Source: Candidatus Acidiferrales bacterium
Lineage (GTDB): Bacteria; Acidobacteriota; Terriglobia; Acidiferrales; UBA7541
DNA: 42,636 nt
Direction: 5' to 3'
Assembly: GCA_030038535.1 (NCBI GenBank)
Contig: JASHSV010000310.1
Coordinates: 1 to 42,636, forward strand
The notes beneath the pieces were generated by a model. It did not search any database and was not told the origin of the DNA. It saw only the letters and a list, made by a program, of their open reading frames with translations. The first letter of the stretch is position 1. The number at the start of each line of letters is the position of its first letter. The position numbers and the translations under genes are program-made. Positions 16,517 through 26,064 of this stretch are shown here, piece after piece.

Positions 16517-16951
16517 ATGAAAGCCGAAACACGTCCCGCCGAGAGTGCGGATCCCGTTCAAGATCTCTTAGAGAAGACGCGCACGATCGCGGTTGTGGGT
16601 CTGAGCCCGAACCGCTGGCGGGCGAGCTACGGAGTGGCGCAGTACCTGCAATCGGCGGGCTACCGAATCATTCCAGTGAATCCGAACGCAAAGGAAGTGC
16701 TGGGCGAAAAAGCCGTGGCGCGGCTGGAGGACATCCGCGAGCCGGTGGACATTGTGGATATCTTCCGGCGTTCGGAGAAGGCGGGAGCCGCAGTGGATTC
16801 GGCCATCCGCATCGGAGCGAAAGCGGTGTGGATGCAAGAGGGGGTTCTGGACGAAGCTGCGGCGGCGCGGGCGCGAGAGGCCGGGCTAGTAGTGATGATG
16901 GATTCGTGCATTTTGAAAGAACATGCGCGGAGATTCCGCGCGCCGAAGTAA
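16517..16951 (+). CDS. CoA-binding protein (YccU-like)
   Basis: The 144-residue protein is a single Rossmann-like CoA-binding domain (CoA_binding_2, YccU family). The nucleotide-binding strand and loop read IAVVGLSPNRWRASYGVA, followed by YRIIPVNPNAKEVLGEKA and VDIVDIFRRSEKA. AVWMQEGV and VVMMDSCILKEHARRF close the domain. Proteins of this family resemble the small CoA-binding domain of succinyl-CoA synthetase, but their role is not established. I use the ATG at 16517; a GTG nine codons upstream (16490) is an alternative. The gene ends the plus-strand run and faces the propeller-like gene. Confidence 0.9.
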   Translation: MKAETRPAESADPVQDLLEKTRTIAVVGLSPNRWRASYGVAQYLQSAGYRIIPVNPNAKEVLGEKAVARLEDIREPVDIVDIFRRSEKAGAAVDSAIRIGAKAVWMQEGVLDEAAAARAREAGLVVMMDSCILKEHARRFRAPK

Positions 16952-16953
16952 GA

Positions 16954-16981
16954 GAAAATCGAAAACCGAAAATAGAAAAAC
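16954..16981. repeat. Four near-perfect heptanucleotide repeats
   Basis: GAAAATC, GAAAACC, GAAAATA and GAAAAAC stand in tandem starting two bases after the stop codon of the CoA-binding protein gene. The tract lies between convergent genes. It is the most regular of the four such tracts in the window. Confidence 0.7.
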
Positions 16982-17059
16982 GGGGAAGAACAAGAACGAC
17001 TGGGCGGCGGCAGCACCAGATGGATCCCCTTCCAATCCCGGCGCTCGAGGGCGATCGAA

Positions 17060-18160
17060 TCACTGGAATTCCGGAAGGTCGTAAACCTCCACAATGTGTT
17101 TTCCGGGCGGAGAGAGGGCAATGCGCCTGCCGTCGTCGGAAACAGCAAAATTCCAGAAGGTAAGGCCGTGAAACAGCTCGTCTGCGGTGCCGTCAGAGAG
17201 GCGGAGCCATTGGATGACCGAGCTCCTTCGCTCCACACCCGATTTCAGAAGAACGTGCTGCTCGTCGCGGGTCCAATAATAAGGGCCCGTCAGGGCTTGG
17301 ACGTCATGAGGGGTGTTGGGGGCGGCCACGATTCGCCATTCCAGTGTGCCGGGGTCGCGGAAATAGGCAGTCTTCTGGCCGGAAGGCGAGACGCTGAGGC
17401 CACTGGAATAGGCGTCGAGCGGAGCGAGGTCGGTGACTGCTTGTTTCGTCAGGTCGAGGAGGACGAGGCGGGGCTTTTCGCCGTGTTCAGGCGAAGTGAC
17501 GGCAACGGCCCGGCGGCCGCCTTCCATCCAGACGGCTGCGAGGAAATAGGTGTCCTCGAAGAGCCGCTCGGCGTGACCGACGCTGGGCTTGACCGACCAG
17601 ATCGTGTACTCCCGCCGAGGCCTGGCCGATTCGAGATAGATGACGGTGGCATCGTCGTCCAGCCACGTGGCGTTCTGGCTGTCGGGGATGAAGCTGTCGC
17701 CGTCGGCAATCTTGACTTCCTGGCCGTTGACGTCAAATAGGAACGACTGAGCGGAAAGAGTCGAGTCGCCATGCCGCTCGGCAGCAGCGCCCGTGGTGAC
17801 CTCGGCGGCCAGCTTTCTGCCGCTGGGCGACCAGCGGATGGTGCGAACCATGTAGCTGAATCCGCCTTCGCCGCGGGCCAGCTTCTCGCCATTCAGAATT
17901 TTCCGCTTGCCGTGGCCAGCATCCGAAATCCAGAAGTCGTCGCGTTCCAGATCGAACTTGTGCTGCGAGAAGACGTGGTGGACGGCGAAGGCGATACGCC
18001 CATCGCGGGAAAAAGCGAAGGCGGTGCAATCCTCGTCGATGGTGAACAGCGGCTTATCGCCGAGGGGCGCAGCCGCAACGACGGCTGCAAACAGGAGCAG
18101 GCAGGCCGCGAAGAGAATCCGCTGCGCGACGGGACGCAGCCGATGAGAGCGCGGGATCAT
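17060..18160 (-). CDS. Exported beta-propeller-like protein, function unknown
   Basis: This is a 366-residue protein I cannot assign to a named family. Its N-terminus ([19 protein letters not shown], then a hydrophobic Ala/Val stretch ending [10 protein letters not shown]) is a clear signal peptide or membrane anchor. The rest shows repeated strands with [21 protein letters not shown] and [10 protein letters not shown] segments, as in TolB/WD40-like beta-propellers. The start at 18160 overlaps the rarA stop as ATGA, so the gene is probably translated by coupling to rarA. That pairing is odd, because RarA is cytoplasmic. A role in the envelope is a guess. Confidence 0.78.
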   Translation of the reverse strand: MIPRSHRLRPVAQRILFAACLLLFAAVVAAAPLGDKPLFTIDEDCTAFAFSRDGRIAFAVHHVFSQHKFDLERDDFWISDAGHGKRKILNGEKLARGEGGFSYMVRTIRWSPSGRKLAAEVTTGAAAERHGDSTLSAQSFLFDVNGQEVKIADGDSFIPDSQNATWLDDDATVIYLESARPRREYTIWSVKPSVGHAERLFEDTYFLAAVWMEGGRRAVAVTSPEHGEKPRLVLLDLTKQAVTDLAPLDAYSSGLSVSPSGQKTAYFRDPGTLEWRIVAAPNTPHDVQALTGPYYWTRDEQHVLLKSGVERRSSVIQWLRLSDGTADELFHGLTFWNFAVSDDGRRIALSPPGKHIVEVYDLPEFQ

Positions 18161-19506
18161 TTTTTCGTCTTTGCCTTCAACTGCGCAATCTCTTCCATGC
18201 GCTGACGGATGCGCGCCTCGAGCCCCTGGTCGGAAGGATGATAGTACCGGCGACCGCGAAGCGAATCGGGAAGGCACTCCATGTCCGTCACCTTGTCCTG
18301 GAAGTCGTGGGCATACTGATAGCCGCGGCCGTAGCCTTCGGCCTTCATGAGCGAGGTGACGGCATTGCGGAGGTGGAGGGGAACAGGCTCGGCGCGGGTT
18401 TGCTCGAGATCGCGCGAGACTTCGCCGTAGGCGGTATAGAGAGCGTTCGATTTCGGCGCGAGGGCCAGATATATGGCAGCCTCGGCCAGCGCCAGATGGC
18501 CTTCCGGGGGCCCCAGAAACTCGAAAGCCTGCATGGCGTCTAGCGCGACGCGCAGAGCCTGCGGGTCGGCCAGACCGACGTCTTCGCTAGCCATGCGCAC
18601 CATACGGCGGGCGAGGTAGAGGGGGTCCTCGCCGGATTCGATCATGCGCGCGAGCCAGTAGAGGGAGGCGTCGGCATCGGAATTGCGCACGGATTTGTGA
18701 AGCGCGGAAATGAGATTGTAGTGCTCCTCGCCGGCCTTGTCGTAGAGAAGGGTCTTGCGCTGAAGAGTGCGATTGAGCAGGTCGCTGGTGATAGTCAGGC
18801 GCCCGGACGCATCGGCCGTGGCGCCGGCAACGGCCGCTTCCAGGATGTTGTAAGCGGCGCGAGCGTCGCCGCTCGAAAAGATGGCGATACGTTCGAGCAG
18901 CTCGCCGGAAATTTCGACCGGCTGAGCGCCGAGACCGCGATCCGCGTCGGCGAGTGCACGGCGAAGCAGCAAGACGATTTGCTCGTTGGTGAGCGCGTTG
19001 AGGTGATAAACGCGCGCACGAGAGAGCAGGGGAGCGATGACTTCGAAGGAGGGATTTTCCGTGGTGGCGCCAATCAGGGTAATGCTGCCCTGTTCGACGA
19101 AGGGGAGAAAGGCGTCCTGCTGCGCTTTGTTGAAGCGATGTACCTCGTCAATGAACACGATGGTTCCGGACCCGCCGCGGCGCGCGCGTGCCGCGTGGGT
19201 CATGACCTCCTTGATTTCTTTGATGCCGGAAAGGACGGCGCTGAAGGGGACGAATTCGGCTTTGGCGCGTCCAGCAATTAGACGCCCGAGCGTAGTCTTG
19301 CCGCATCCCGGGGGGCCCCAAAGGATCATGGATTGCAGACGGCCGGACTCAATTTGCGCGCGAAGAGGAGCGCCCGGGCCGAGCAGATGCTCCTGCCCCA
19401 CCACGTCGTCGAGTGCGCGCGGACGCATGCGTTCGGCGAGGGGTGAGCCGTTCGCGACCAAGTCGGAGCGTTCTTCGTCGGGATCGAGTTGTCGGAATAG
19501 GCTCAC
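18157..19506 (-). CDS. rarA: Replication-associated recombination protein A
   Basis: RarA (MgsA) is an AAA+ ATPase related to clamp loaders that acts at stalled replication forks. The 449-residue protein contains [17 protein letters not shown], Walker [10 protein letters not shown], Walker [16 protein letters not shown], sensor 1 [12 protein letters not shown], and the C-terminal tetramer domain ([20 protein letters not shown] and [12 protein letters not shown]). I take GTG at 19506 as the start, giving the usual N-terminus VSLFRQ. It lies just after the stop of the RNA methyltransferase gene. An ATG 39 bases upstream overlaps that gene and cannot be excluded. The next gene overlaps its stop. 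Confidence 0.95.
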   Translation of the reverse strand: MSLFRQLDPDEERSDLVANGSPLAERMRPRALDDVVGQEHLLGPGAPLRAQIESGRLQSMILWGPPGCGKTTLGRLIAGRAKAEFVPFSAVLSGIKEIKEVMTHAARARRGGSGTIVFIDEVHRFNKAQQDAFLPFVEQGSITLIGATTENPSFEVIAPLLSRARVYHLNALTNEQIVLLLRRALADADRGLGAQPVEISGELLERIAIFSSGDARAAYNILEAAVAGATADASGRLTITSDLLNRTLQRKTLLYDKAGEEHYNLISALHKSVRNSDADASLYWLARMIESGEDPLYLARRMVRMASEDVGLADPQALRVALDAMQAFEFLGPPEGHLALAEAAIYLALAPKSNALYTAYGEVSRDLEQTRAEPVPLHLRNAVTSLMKAEGYGRGYQYAHDFQDKVTDMECLPDSLRGRRYYHPSDQGLEARIRQRMEEIAQLKAKTKK

Positions 19507-19510
19507 GGCG

Positions 19511-20335
19511 CTAGGCCAGCCGGCCGCGCTGACGAGCGGCTTCATAGAGGAGCACGCTGGCCGCCGTCGCGGCATTCAGCGAATCCACGGTGACACGCAG
19601 CGGAATGCGGATAGACGCATCGGTGGCGCGCACAACGTCTTCCGGCAGCCCAGAGCCCTCGCTTCCGATCCAGAAGGTGCATGGGCGGGTCAGGTCGAAT
19701 TCCACTGGAGAACGGCCCGCGGAAGCGACAGCGGCAAATTGAAGTAGGCCGCGGCGTTTCAATTCGGCGAGAACGTCCTGCGGACGCGAGCCGGCAAGCA
19801 CTGGAAGGCGGAAAATCGAGCCTGCAGATGCGCGAATGACCTTGGCCCCGAATGGATGAGCCGAGCCCACGCAAGAGAAAAGGCCGGTGGCGCCAAACGC
19901 CTCTGCCGTGCGCAGGATTGTGCCGACGTTTCCGGGATCCTGGACTCCTGCGAGGACCACGACGAGGGCCGCGGAGCCTAACAGGTCTGCCAGGCGCCAG
20001 TGCGGGGGTTCCATAAGCGCGGCGACGCCCTGCGGAGTCTCGGTGCCGGCGACAGAAGCAAACAGCCGGTCGGAGGTGCGCAGGACACGCAGGCCGGCGG
20101 GGATGCGCTGGCCGAGCCGCGCAAGATGGCGCTCACCGGAATCGGAAACCAAAACGGCTTCCGCGGTCAATCCCGAGCGCAATGCTTCACCGACGAGCCG
20201 CGGGCCTTCGACGCCCAAGGGAGCGGCATTCTTTGCCGACGAGCCTTCGAGGGCGGCACGAAACCGCTTCAACCAGCGATTGTCACGGCTTTCGATTCGT
20301 TCGTTCTTCAGAGGCGCATTGGCGTGCAGCGGCAT
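19511..20335 (-). CDS. SpoU/TrmH-family RNA 2'-O-methyltransferase
   Basis: This 274-residue SPOUT enzyme is predicted to methylate the 2'-OH of a ribose in rRNA or tRNA with SAM. An N-terminal substrate-binding part ([21 protein letters not shown]) resembles the RlmB/TsnR type. The SpoU domain carries the three motifs: [32 protein letters not shown] and [20 protein letters not shown], which form the trefoil knot. Length and layout fit the 23S rRNA methyltransferase subgroup, but the target nucleotide cannot be told from sequence. It is the first gene of a minus-strand operon with rarA. Confidence 0.9.
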   Translation of the reverse strand: MPLHANAPLKNERIESRDNRWLKRFRAALEGSSAKNAAPLGVEGPRLVGEALRSGLTAEAVLVSDSGERHLARLGQRIPAGLRVLRTSDRLFASVAGTETPQGVAALMEPPHWRLADLLGSAALVVVLAGVQDPGNVGTILRTAEAFGATGLFSCVGSAHPFGAKVIRASAGSIFRLPVLAGSRPQDVLAELKRRGLLQFAAVASAGRSPVEFDLTRPCTFWIGSEGSGLPEDVVRATDASIRIPLRVTVDSLNAATAASVLLYEAARQRGRLA

Positions 20336-20425
20336 CGAATCGAGCCTAGCAAACGAGACGAGCAGGGTAAAGTTGCAGAGCGCGAGCGCGGCGGCAATTT
20401 CCCGCTGGATTGATTACTTTATGCG

Positions 20426-20431
20426 TATAAT
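20426..20431 (+). promoter_or_regulatory. Consensus -10 box before the M1 peptidase gene
   Basis: A perfect TATAAT lies 46 bases before the ATG at 20478. No good -35 box is seen at 16-18 bases upstream. The expected leader of about 40 bases contains AAGGAG at a proper distance from the ATG. Confidence 0.4.
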
Positions 20432-20477
20432 CTGCCGCAAGTTTGCCAAGCACACTGATTCCTCAAGGAGCGTTCCG

Positions 20478-23081
20478 ATGACTCTTACCTCGAACCGTGT
20501 CGGTAACCCGTGGGTGTGCGCCTTGCGACTAGCTCTGCTGGCGGTGGCCCTGCTGGGCGTACAGGGAATCCGGGCCGACCTGCCTAATGCGCGCACGCGA
20601 GACTACGACCTGCAAAGCGTCCGAACGCACCTGTGGTTCAACACGAGCAAAAAGCTGGTTCGCGGAGAAGTAATCGAAACACTGGCCATGCTCCGGGAGG
20701 GCGTGGCGGAAATCAAGATGGATTCCAGCGAGCTGAAAATCCAGGGCGTGACGCTGGACGGAAAAGAGGCGAAATTCACTACGCCGCCGGATCTACTCGT
20801 GGTGGCCCTGACGCGACCGTCGAAGCGTGGGGAAAGACACGAGGTGCTCGTGCGGTACGAGGGAACGCCCAAGAAGGGCCTGTACTTCGTTCTTCCCGAC
20901 AAGTACTACCCAAACCGGCAGCTCGAAGTGTGGACTCAGGGCGAGTCCGAAGACACACACTTTTACATCCCGATCTACGACTATCCCAACGACCGCACGA
21001 CCTCGGAGATGCTGCTGACCGTTCCGGCGAGCTGGATTACCGTTTCGAACGGCAGCCTTGTGGGCGTGAAGACGGAATCGGACGGAATGAGAACGTGGGA
21101 CTGGAGGCAAACCGAAACGCTCTCCACATACCTGATTACGGCAGTGGCGGGAGAATTCGTCGAAAGACGAGACACATGGCGAGGCATCCCGCTCCGCTAC
21201 GTGGTCCCGAAGGGAAGGGAGGACACGATCGATCCGACCTTCGCGGATACGAAAGCCATGCTCGACGCTTTCTCTGACCGCCTGAGCGTGAAATATCCAT
21301 GGGCCCAGTACGCGCAGGTTTTCGTCGATGATTTCGTGGTGGGGGGAATGGAGAATACGAGCGCGACAACGCTCACGGCGCGCAGTCTGGTGAACCCCAA
21401 GCTTGCTTCGGAAAGTCTTTTTCGGGCAGACGACCTGCTATCTCATGAGCTCGCCCACCAGTGGTTCGGGGATCTAGTTACGTGCAAAGACTGGGCCGAC
21501 ATCTGGCTGAACGAAGGGTTCGCTACCTACTTCCAGCATTACTGGCGCGAGGTGCGACTGGGAGAGGACCAAGTCGCCTATGACTTTTGGCAGGATCAGA
21601 ACGGATGGTTCCACCAGGAGCAGCTTTACAAGTCTCCGATTGTTGCGCGGGATTCCGGGGACCTTTTGGAGACTGCTGGAAATATTTACACGAAGGGGGG
21701 ATGGGTGCTGAAGATGCTGCGCTCGGAACTCGGAGACGAGAATTTCTTTGCGGGTCTGCATCACTACCTGGAGTCCAATCGGGGACAGAATGTGGTGACG
21801 GCAGACCTCCAGAAATCCATCGAGCAGGCCACAGCAATCAATGTGGACAAGTTCTTTTACCAATGGATTGACCGGGCAGGGGCTCCGAGGTTTGAAGTGA
21901 GCTACAAGTACGACGAGACCGGCCATCAGGCGATCCTGGCGGTGAAGCAAACGCAGAAGGTTGAAGGCCTCGTTCCACTTTTCGACGTGTCCCTGGAGGT
22001 CGAGATAGCCACCGCAGCGGGGCGAAGAATCTTTCCGATAAGAGTCAGCAAGGCCGAAGAATCGTTTACGTTTCCGGCGGAAAGTGCTCCTCTGATGGTG
22101 GTGTTCGACCGGGGTGACCGCATTCTCAAATCCTCTGCTTTCAAGCGGGACGCTCCCATGCTGGCCTATCAACTGAAAAACGGCGGCACGGTTCCCGACC
22201 GGGCTGAGGCCGCCGTGGCGTTGGCGGAATTTAAAGACAGCGCCGAAGCTATCGCCGCGCTGGGGGATGCGGTGCAGCACGATTCGTTCTGGGGCGTTCG
22301 GGCCGAAGCACTGCGCGCGCTGGGGAAAATCGGCAAGGTTGCCGCAGAGGCGCAGGTGAAAGGCGCGCTGGGCGACGAACGGCCCTGGCTTCGGCAAATT
22401 GCCGTGGAACAACTCGGCAAATTCAAGGAGGACGCGACACTTGGCGCGACGCTGGCCGAAATCGCCGCCAACGACAAGGCCTATCGGGTCCGGGGCGCGG
22501 CGCTTCGTGCGCTCGGCGAACTGAAATCGGCAAACGCATTTGATACGCTTGCGGCTGCCGCCAAAGCCGATAGCCCGGACGACACCCTGCGCAGTGCGGC
22601 CCTGAGCGCATTAGGACAACTGGGCGACAAACGAGGGGTTCCCATTCTTTCGGACTGGGCCGCGCGCGGCAAGCCTCTCGAGACGCGCTCGGCCGCGATC
22701 TTCGCACTCGGCGGTCTGGAAAAAAGCGACAAGGAAATCACCAACGCTCTCATCTCCTTCCTCGCCGAGCCATACACGGAAGTCAGGTTTCCCGTCATCC
22801 TCTCTCTTGGCCGCCGCGGAGATCCCGACGCCATTCCGCCGCTGGAGGCTCTCATCAAAAGCGGCGATCTAAGCATCGGCATGAACGGGTTCGTTCAGGG
22901 GCAGATCTCCGCGATCAAAGCACAAGCCGGCGGCAAGGAATCCGGCACGGAAAAAGCGGAAGCTGCAGGCAGCGGCCAGGAAGCCCTGCTCGATCATGTG
23001 AAGCGATTGGAGCAGCAGATGGAAGAAGTCATCACCCGTTTGGCGAAGATTGAATCCCAGTTGAATGGGCCGAAAAAGTAG
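20478..23081 (+). CDS. Secreted M1-family aminopeptidase with HEAT-like repeats
   Basis: This 867-residue zinc metallopeptidase starts with a signal peptide (about residues 1-35, hydrophobic core LALLAVALLGV). The M1 N-terminal beta domain follows. The catalytic domain has VGGMENTSATT (the GAMEN-type exopeptidase motif) and the zinc site HELAHQWF with His323, His327 and Glu346 in LNEGFATY. From about residue 570 the chain becomes a series of helical HEAT-like repeats (WGVRAEALRALGKIG, YRVRGAALRALGELK, RSAALSALGQLGDKRG). It ends in a coiled coil (LLDHVKRLEQQMEEVITRLA). It probably trims peptides in the periplasm; the repeats may bind a partner. AAGGAG lies seven bases before the ATG; the frame is open far upstream, but without such a site. 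Confidence 0.93.
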   Translation: MTLTSNRVGNPWVCALRLALLAVALLGVQGIRADLPNARTRDYDLQSVRTHLWFNTSKKLVRGEVIETLAMLREGVAEIKMDSSELKIQGVTLDGKEAKFTTPPDLLVVALTRPSKRGERHEVLVRYEGTPKKGLYFVLPDKYYPNRQLEVWTQGESEDTHFYIPIYDYPNDRTTSEMLLTVPASWITVSNGSLVGVKTESDGMRTWDWRQTETLSTYLITAVAGEFVERRDTWRGIPLRYVVPKGREDTIDPTFADTKAMLDAFSDRLSVKYPWAQYAQVFVDDFVVGGMENTSATTLTARSLVNPKLASESLFRADDLLSHELAHQWFGDLVTCKDWADIWLNEGFATYFQHYWREVRLGEDQVAYDFWQDQNGWFHQEQLYKSPIVARDSGDLLETAGNIYTKGGWVLKMLRSELGDENFFAGLHHYLESNRGQNVVTADLQKSIEQATAINVDKFFYQWIDRAGAPRFEVSYKYDETGHQAILAVKQTQKVEGLVPLFDVSLEVEIATAAGRRIFPIRVSKAEESFTFPAESAPLMVVFDRGDRILKSSAFKRDAPMLAYQLKNGGTVPDRAEAAVALAEFKDSAEAIAALGDAVQHDSFWGVRAEALRALGKIGKVAAEAQVKGALGDERPWLRQIAVEQLGKFKEDATLGATLAEIAANDKAYRVRGAALRALGELKSANAFDTLAAAAKADSPDDTLRSAALSALGQLGDKRGVPILSDWAARGKPLETRSAAIFALGGLEKSDKEITNALISFLAEPYTEVRFPVILSLGRRGDPDAIPPLEALIKSGDLSIGMNGFVQGQISAIKAQAGGKESGTEKAEAAGSGQEALLDHVKRLEQQMEEVITRLAKIESQLNGPKK

Positions 23082-23154
23082 TCGCTGGTGGTCCCGACTT
23101 GGATGCGAGGCGTGACCTTACACCTGCAGGGCTCGAAAGGAATCCCCATCGCGG

Positions 23155-24765
23155 TCAGCGAAACGTCACCGTGGCGCCGCGCGTGACGAGGGAGTGCTTC
23201 CGGAACTTTTCGTCATCTCGGAAGGGAAAATCACCGCGGTAGTGTCCGCCCCGGCTTTCCTCGCGAGCCAGCGCGGAGCGGACGATCAATTGTGCGAGTT
23301 GCCAGATGTGCCGCAACTCGCGTGCGCTGCGCGAGGGCTCTGCGGATTGGGCCGGTTCCAGAGCCGCGAGCGCGTCGAGACCCTCCTTTAAGTCGCGGCC
23401 ATTGCGAATAATTCCGGCATCCTTCCAGACGATGGCGCGGACTTTCTGCAATTGTTGCGCCTCGGCGCTTGGAGGGTTGGCAGGCGCGGCGGATTTCTTG
23501 GCGCCCGGCTTCTCCACTGCGGCGCGGGAAGCGGGCCATTTTGGTTTCTTTCTGGATGAGAATTTGCAGTCCTTGATGATGGCCTGGCCGGCGCGTGCGC
23601 CGAATACAAGGCCTTCCAGCAGCGAATTGCTGGCCAGACGATTGGCGCCGTGGACGCCCGTGCACGCCGTCTCGCCCGCCGCATAGAGGCCGGGAAGGGA
23701 AGTGCGGCCCTCGAGATCGGTCCTGACGCCACCCATCACGTAGTGCGCGGCCGGCCGGACTGGCACCAGGTCGCTGGTGATGTCCACGCCGTAGCTTTGG
23801 CAGGTGGCGAAAATGCCGGGGAAACGCTTGCGCACGTACTCGTCCTTGAGGTGGGTGAGGTCGAGATAGACAAAGTCCGAGCGGGTGCGTTGCATTTCCG
23901 CAACGATGGCGCGGGAAACCACGTCGCGAGGGGCGAGTTCGCCCGCTTCACTGTGCTTCTTCATAAATCGCTCGAGATCCGCGTTGCGCAGAACGGCGCC
24001 TTCGCCGCGTAGGGCTTCCGAGAGCAAGAAGCGAGGCGCGCCTTTGACAGCCAGCGCAGTGGGATGGAACTGAATGAATTCGAGGTCGGAGAGAACTGCT
24101 CCAGATTCGTAAGCGATTGCCATACCATCGCCAGTGGCTACGGCGGGATTCGTGGTCTCGGGATAGACCTGCCCGAGGCCGCCGGTGGCCAAGGTGACCG
24201 CGCGCGCAGTGACGTCCATCAATTCCTTGGAGTTCTCGTCCAGGAAGCGGAGGCCGGTGACGCATCCGCCAGCGGTGAGGAGTTCGGTGGTTACGGCGTG
24301 CGGCCTCAAAAGGATTCCAGAAAGTGTTCGCGCCTTGGCCAGAAGGGCGCGGGCAATTTCCTTGCCGGTGGAATCGCCGTGCGCGTGAAGGACGCGGGAA
24401 CGGCTGTGGGCGGCCTCACGCGTGAAAGCGAGTTTTGAACCGGCGCGGTCGAACTGCGTGCCCCATTCAATCAGCTCGAGGATGTATTTGGGGCCTTCCT
24501 CGACCAGAACATGAACGGCCGCTGGGTCGCACAGGCCGTCGCCAGCACGCAAGGTGTCCTCGACGTGGAGGCTCACCTCGTCGTCGTCGGAAAGGGCCGC
24601 GGCGATGCCGCCCTGGGCCCATTCGGTGGCGGAGTCTGTGAGGCTCGATTTGGCCAGAACCAAAACGCGAGCACCCGCCGAGCCGAGTTCGATGGCCACG
24701 CGGAGGCCGGCCACGCCGCATCCCACGACGACAAAATCAGCTTCGATTTCTCCCCCTGAGCTCAT
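23155..24765 (-). CDS. nadB: L-aspartate oxidase
   Basis: NadB oxidises L-aspartate to iminoaspartate with FAD, the first step of the bacterial NAD pathway. The 536-residue protein has the FAD-binding motif VVVGCGVAGLRVAIEL and the TEWAQGGIAAAL segment. It also has FTREAAHSRSRVLHAHGDSTG and HYVMGGVRTDLEGRTSLPGL, all typical of NadB rather than of succinate dehydrogenase. A Lys/Pro-rich linker near residues 410-435 is unusual in length and precedes the C-terminal helical domain (IVWKDAGIIRNGRDL). NadA and NadC are not present. The gene diverges from aroB. Confidence 0.96.
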   Translation of the reverse strand: MSSGGEIEADFVVVGCGVAGLRVAIELGSAGARVLVLAKSSLTDSATEWAQGGIAAALSDDDEVSLHVEDTLRAGDGLCDPAAVHVLVEEGPKYILELIEWGTQFDRAGSKLAFTREAAHSRSRVLHAHGDSTGKEIARALLAKARTLSGILLRPHAVTTELLTAGGCVTGLRFLDENSKELMDVTARAVTLATGGLGQVYPETTNPAVATGDGMAIAYESGAVLSDLEFIQFHPTALAVKGAPRFLLSEALRGEGAVLRNADLERFMKKHSEAGELAPRDVVSRAIVAEMQRTRSDFVYLDLTHLKDEYVRKRFPGIFATCQSYGVDITSDLVPVRPAAHYVMGGVRTDLEGRTSLPGLYAAGETACTGVHGANRLASNSLLEGLVFGARAGQAIIKDCKFSSRKKPKWPASRAAVEKPGAKKSAAPANPPSAEAQQLQKVRAIVWKDAGIIRNGRDLKEGLDALAALEPAQSAEPSRSARELRHIWQLAQLIVRSALAREESRGGHYRGDFPFRDDEKFRKHSLVTRGATVTFR

Positions 24766-24888
24766 GCTGCTCCACGCCCCAAAATAGCACAGGCGCGGTG
24801 GAGTTCTAGCCGGAGCTGGCCTTTGGGTCTGCTCGGCGTGGTAAAGTTCCTGAACGAATGGGACACGGTTTGCTGAGCACCTACAAAA

Positions 24889-25986
24889 ATGCCATCGATA
24901 CCCGTTGAAATTCCATCAGGCCCGTACGCGGTGGAATGCGAGCGCGGGGTGCTTCGCCGCTGGGGCGCGCTCCTACGCGAATTGGGTGCAACGACTGGGA
25001 TCGCATTTCTCTCTTCGCCGCGGGTGTGGAAACTGTGGGGCGGCGTGGTAGCCAGAGGGATGGGCGCAGAGCGCGGCGCACGAACTGTGTTATTTCCCGA
25101 TGGCGAGGCCGCAAAAACGATTTCGACGCTCGAGAAAATCTGCCGCCGGCTTGCGGTAGCCCGGCTGGACAGGCGCGGCACGATCGTGGCGGTTGGCGGA
25201 GGAGTAGTGGGAGACGTCGCGGGCTTTGCGGCGGCCACGTATCTTCGTGGGGTCCGGCTAGTGCACATTCCGACTACGCTCGTCGCTCAAGTGGATTCGG
25301 CCATCGGGGGGAAAACAGGCGTCAATTTGCCCGAAGGGAAAAATCTGGTGGGCGCGTTCTACCAGCCCGCGCTGGTGGTGGTGGACCCGGCGGTGCTCCG
25401 CTCGCTTCCTGCCCGGCAATTCCGTTCGGGCATCGATGAAGTGGTGAAATACGCAATTTTGGGCGACCGGCACCTATTCGAATTTCTAGAAAATCGGCTG
25501 GCCGAAATTCTGCGGCAGGAGAGTTCCGCGTTGGACTGGATTCTGCCCCGATGCATCGCCTTGAAAGCACAAATCGTTAGCCAGGACGAGCGGGAGAGTG
25601 GCCCACGGGAAGCGCTGAACCTGGGCCACACGTTCGGGCACGCACTCGAATCGCTGACGCGGTACCGGCGGTTCCTGCACGGCGAGGCGGTGGGATGGGG
25701 GCTGATTGCAGCGGCACGGCTGGCCGAGGCGATCGAGTGGTTGGACGCAGAGGAGGCGGCACGGATTGAAGCGCTGGTTCGCGCGGCGGGCCCGCTGAAA
25801 CCTGTTCCGCGAATTGCACCGTCGAAATGGATTGCCGCAATGCGCGGAGATAAGAAAACGCGCGGCGGGCGGCTGCGATTCATTTTGCCGCGACAAATTG
25901 GCGAAGTACGATGCGCGGAAAATGTGCCTGAAAGGGTGCTGCAGACGGTCCTCAACGGCCTTGGTGGGGCGCGGCGGCCGAAGTAG
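24889..25986 (+). CDS. aroB: 3-Dehydroquinate synthase
   Basis: AroB converts DAHP to 3-dehydroquinate, the second step of the shikimate pathway, using NAD and a divalent metal. At 365 residues it has the usual length. The NAD-binding segment is VAVGGGVVGDVAGFAAATYLRG. PTTLVAQVDSAIGGKTGVN and the metal ligands in GIDEVVKYA (Glu), LNLGHTFGHALE (His) and LHGEAVGWG (His) follow in order. Thirty-five bases separate it from an ATG-proximal -10 box of the menG gene downstream on the same strand. Linkage to menaquinone methylation fits, since menaquinone comes from chorismate. Confidence 0.97.
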   Translation: MPSIPVEIPSGPYAVECERGVLRRWGALLRELGATTGIAFLSSPRVWKLWGGVVARGMGAERGARTVLFPDGEAAKTISTLEKICRRLAVARLDRRGTIVAVGGGVVGDVAGFAAATYLRGVRLVHIPTTLVAQVDSAIGGKTGVNLPEGKNLVGAFYQPALVVVDPAVLRSLPARQFRSGIDEVVKYAILGDRHLFEFLENRLAEILRQESSALDWILPRCIALKAQIVSQDERESGPREALNLGHTFGHALESLTRYRRFLHGEAVGWGLIAAARLAEAIEWLDAEEAARIEALVRAAGPLKPVPRIAPSKWIAAMRGDKKTRGGRLRFILPRQIGEVRCAENVPERVLQTVLNGLGGARRPK

Positions 25987-26044
25987 GGCACCTGCCCGCG
26001 ACGGCCGGGGCCCCTCGAAGTGCGGGCCATGGCGCCCGAGGCCT

Positions 26045-26050
26045 TATACT
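26045..26050 (+). promoter_or_regulatory. Candidate -10 box close to menG
   Basis: TATACT matches five of six consensus positions and ends 14 bases before the ATG at 26065. No -35 box is found at the usual distance. It would give a very short leader. Confidence 0.25.
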
Positions 26051-26064
26051 TACAGCCGCGAGAG

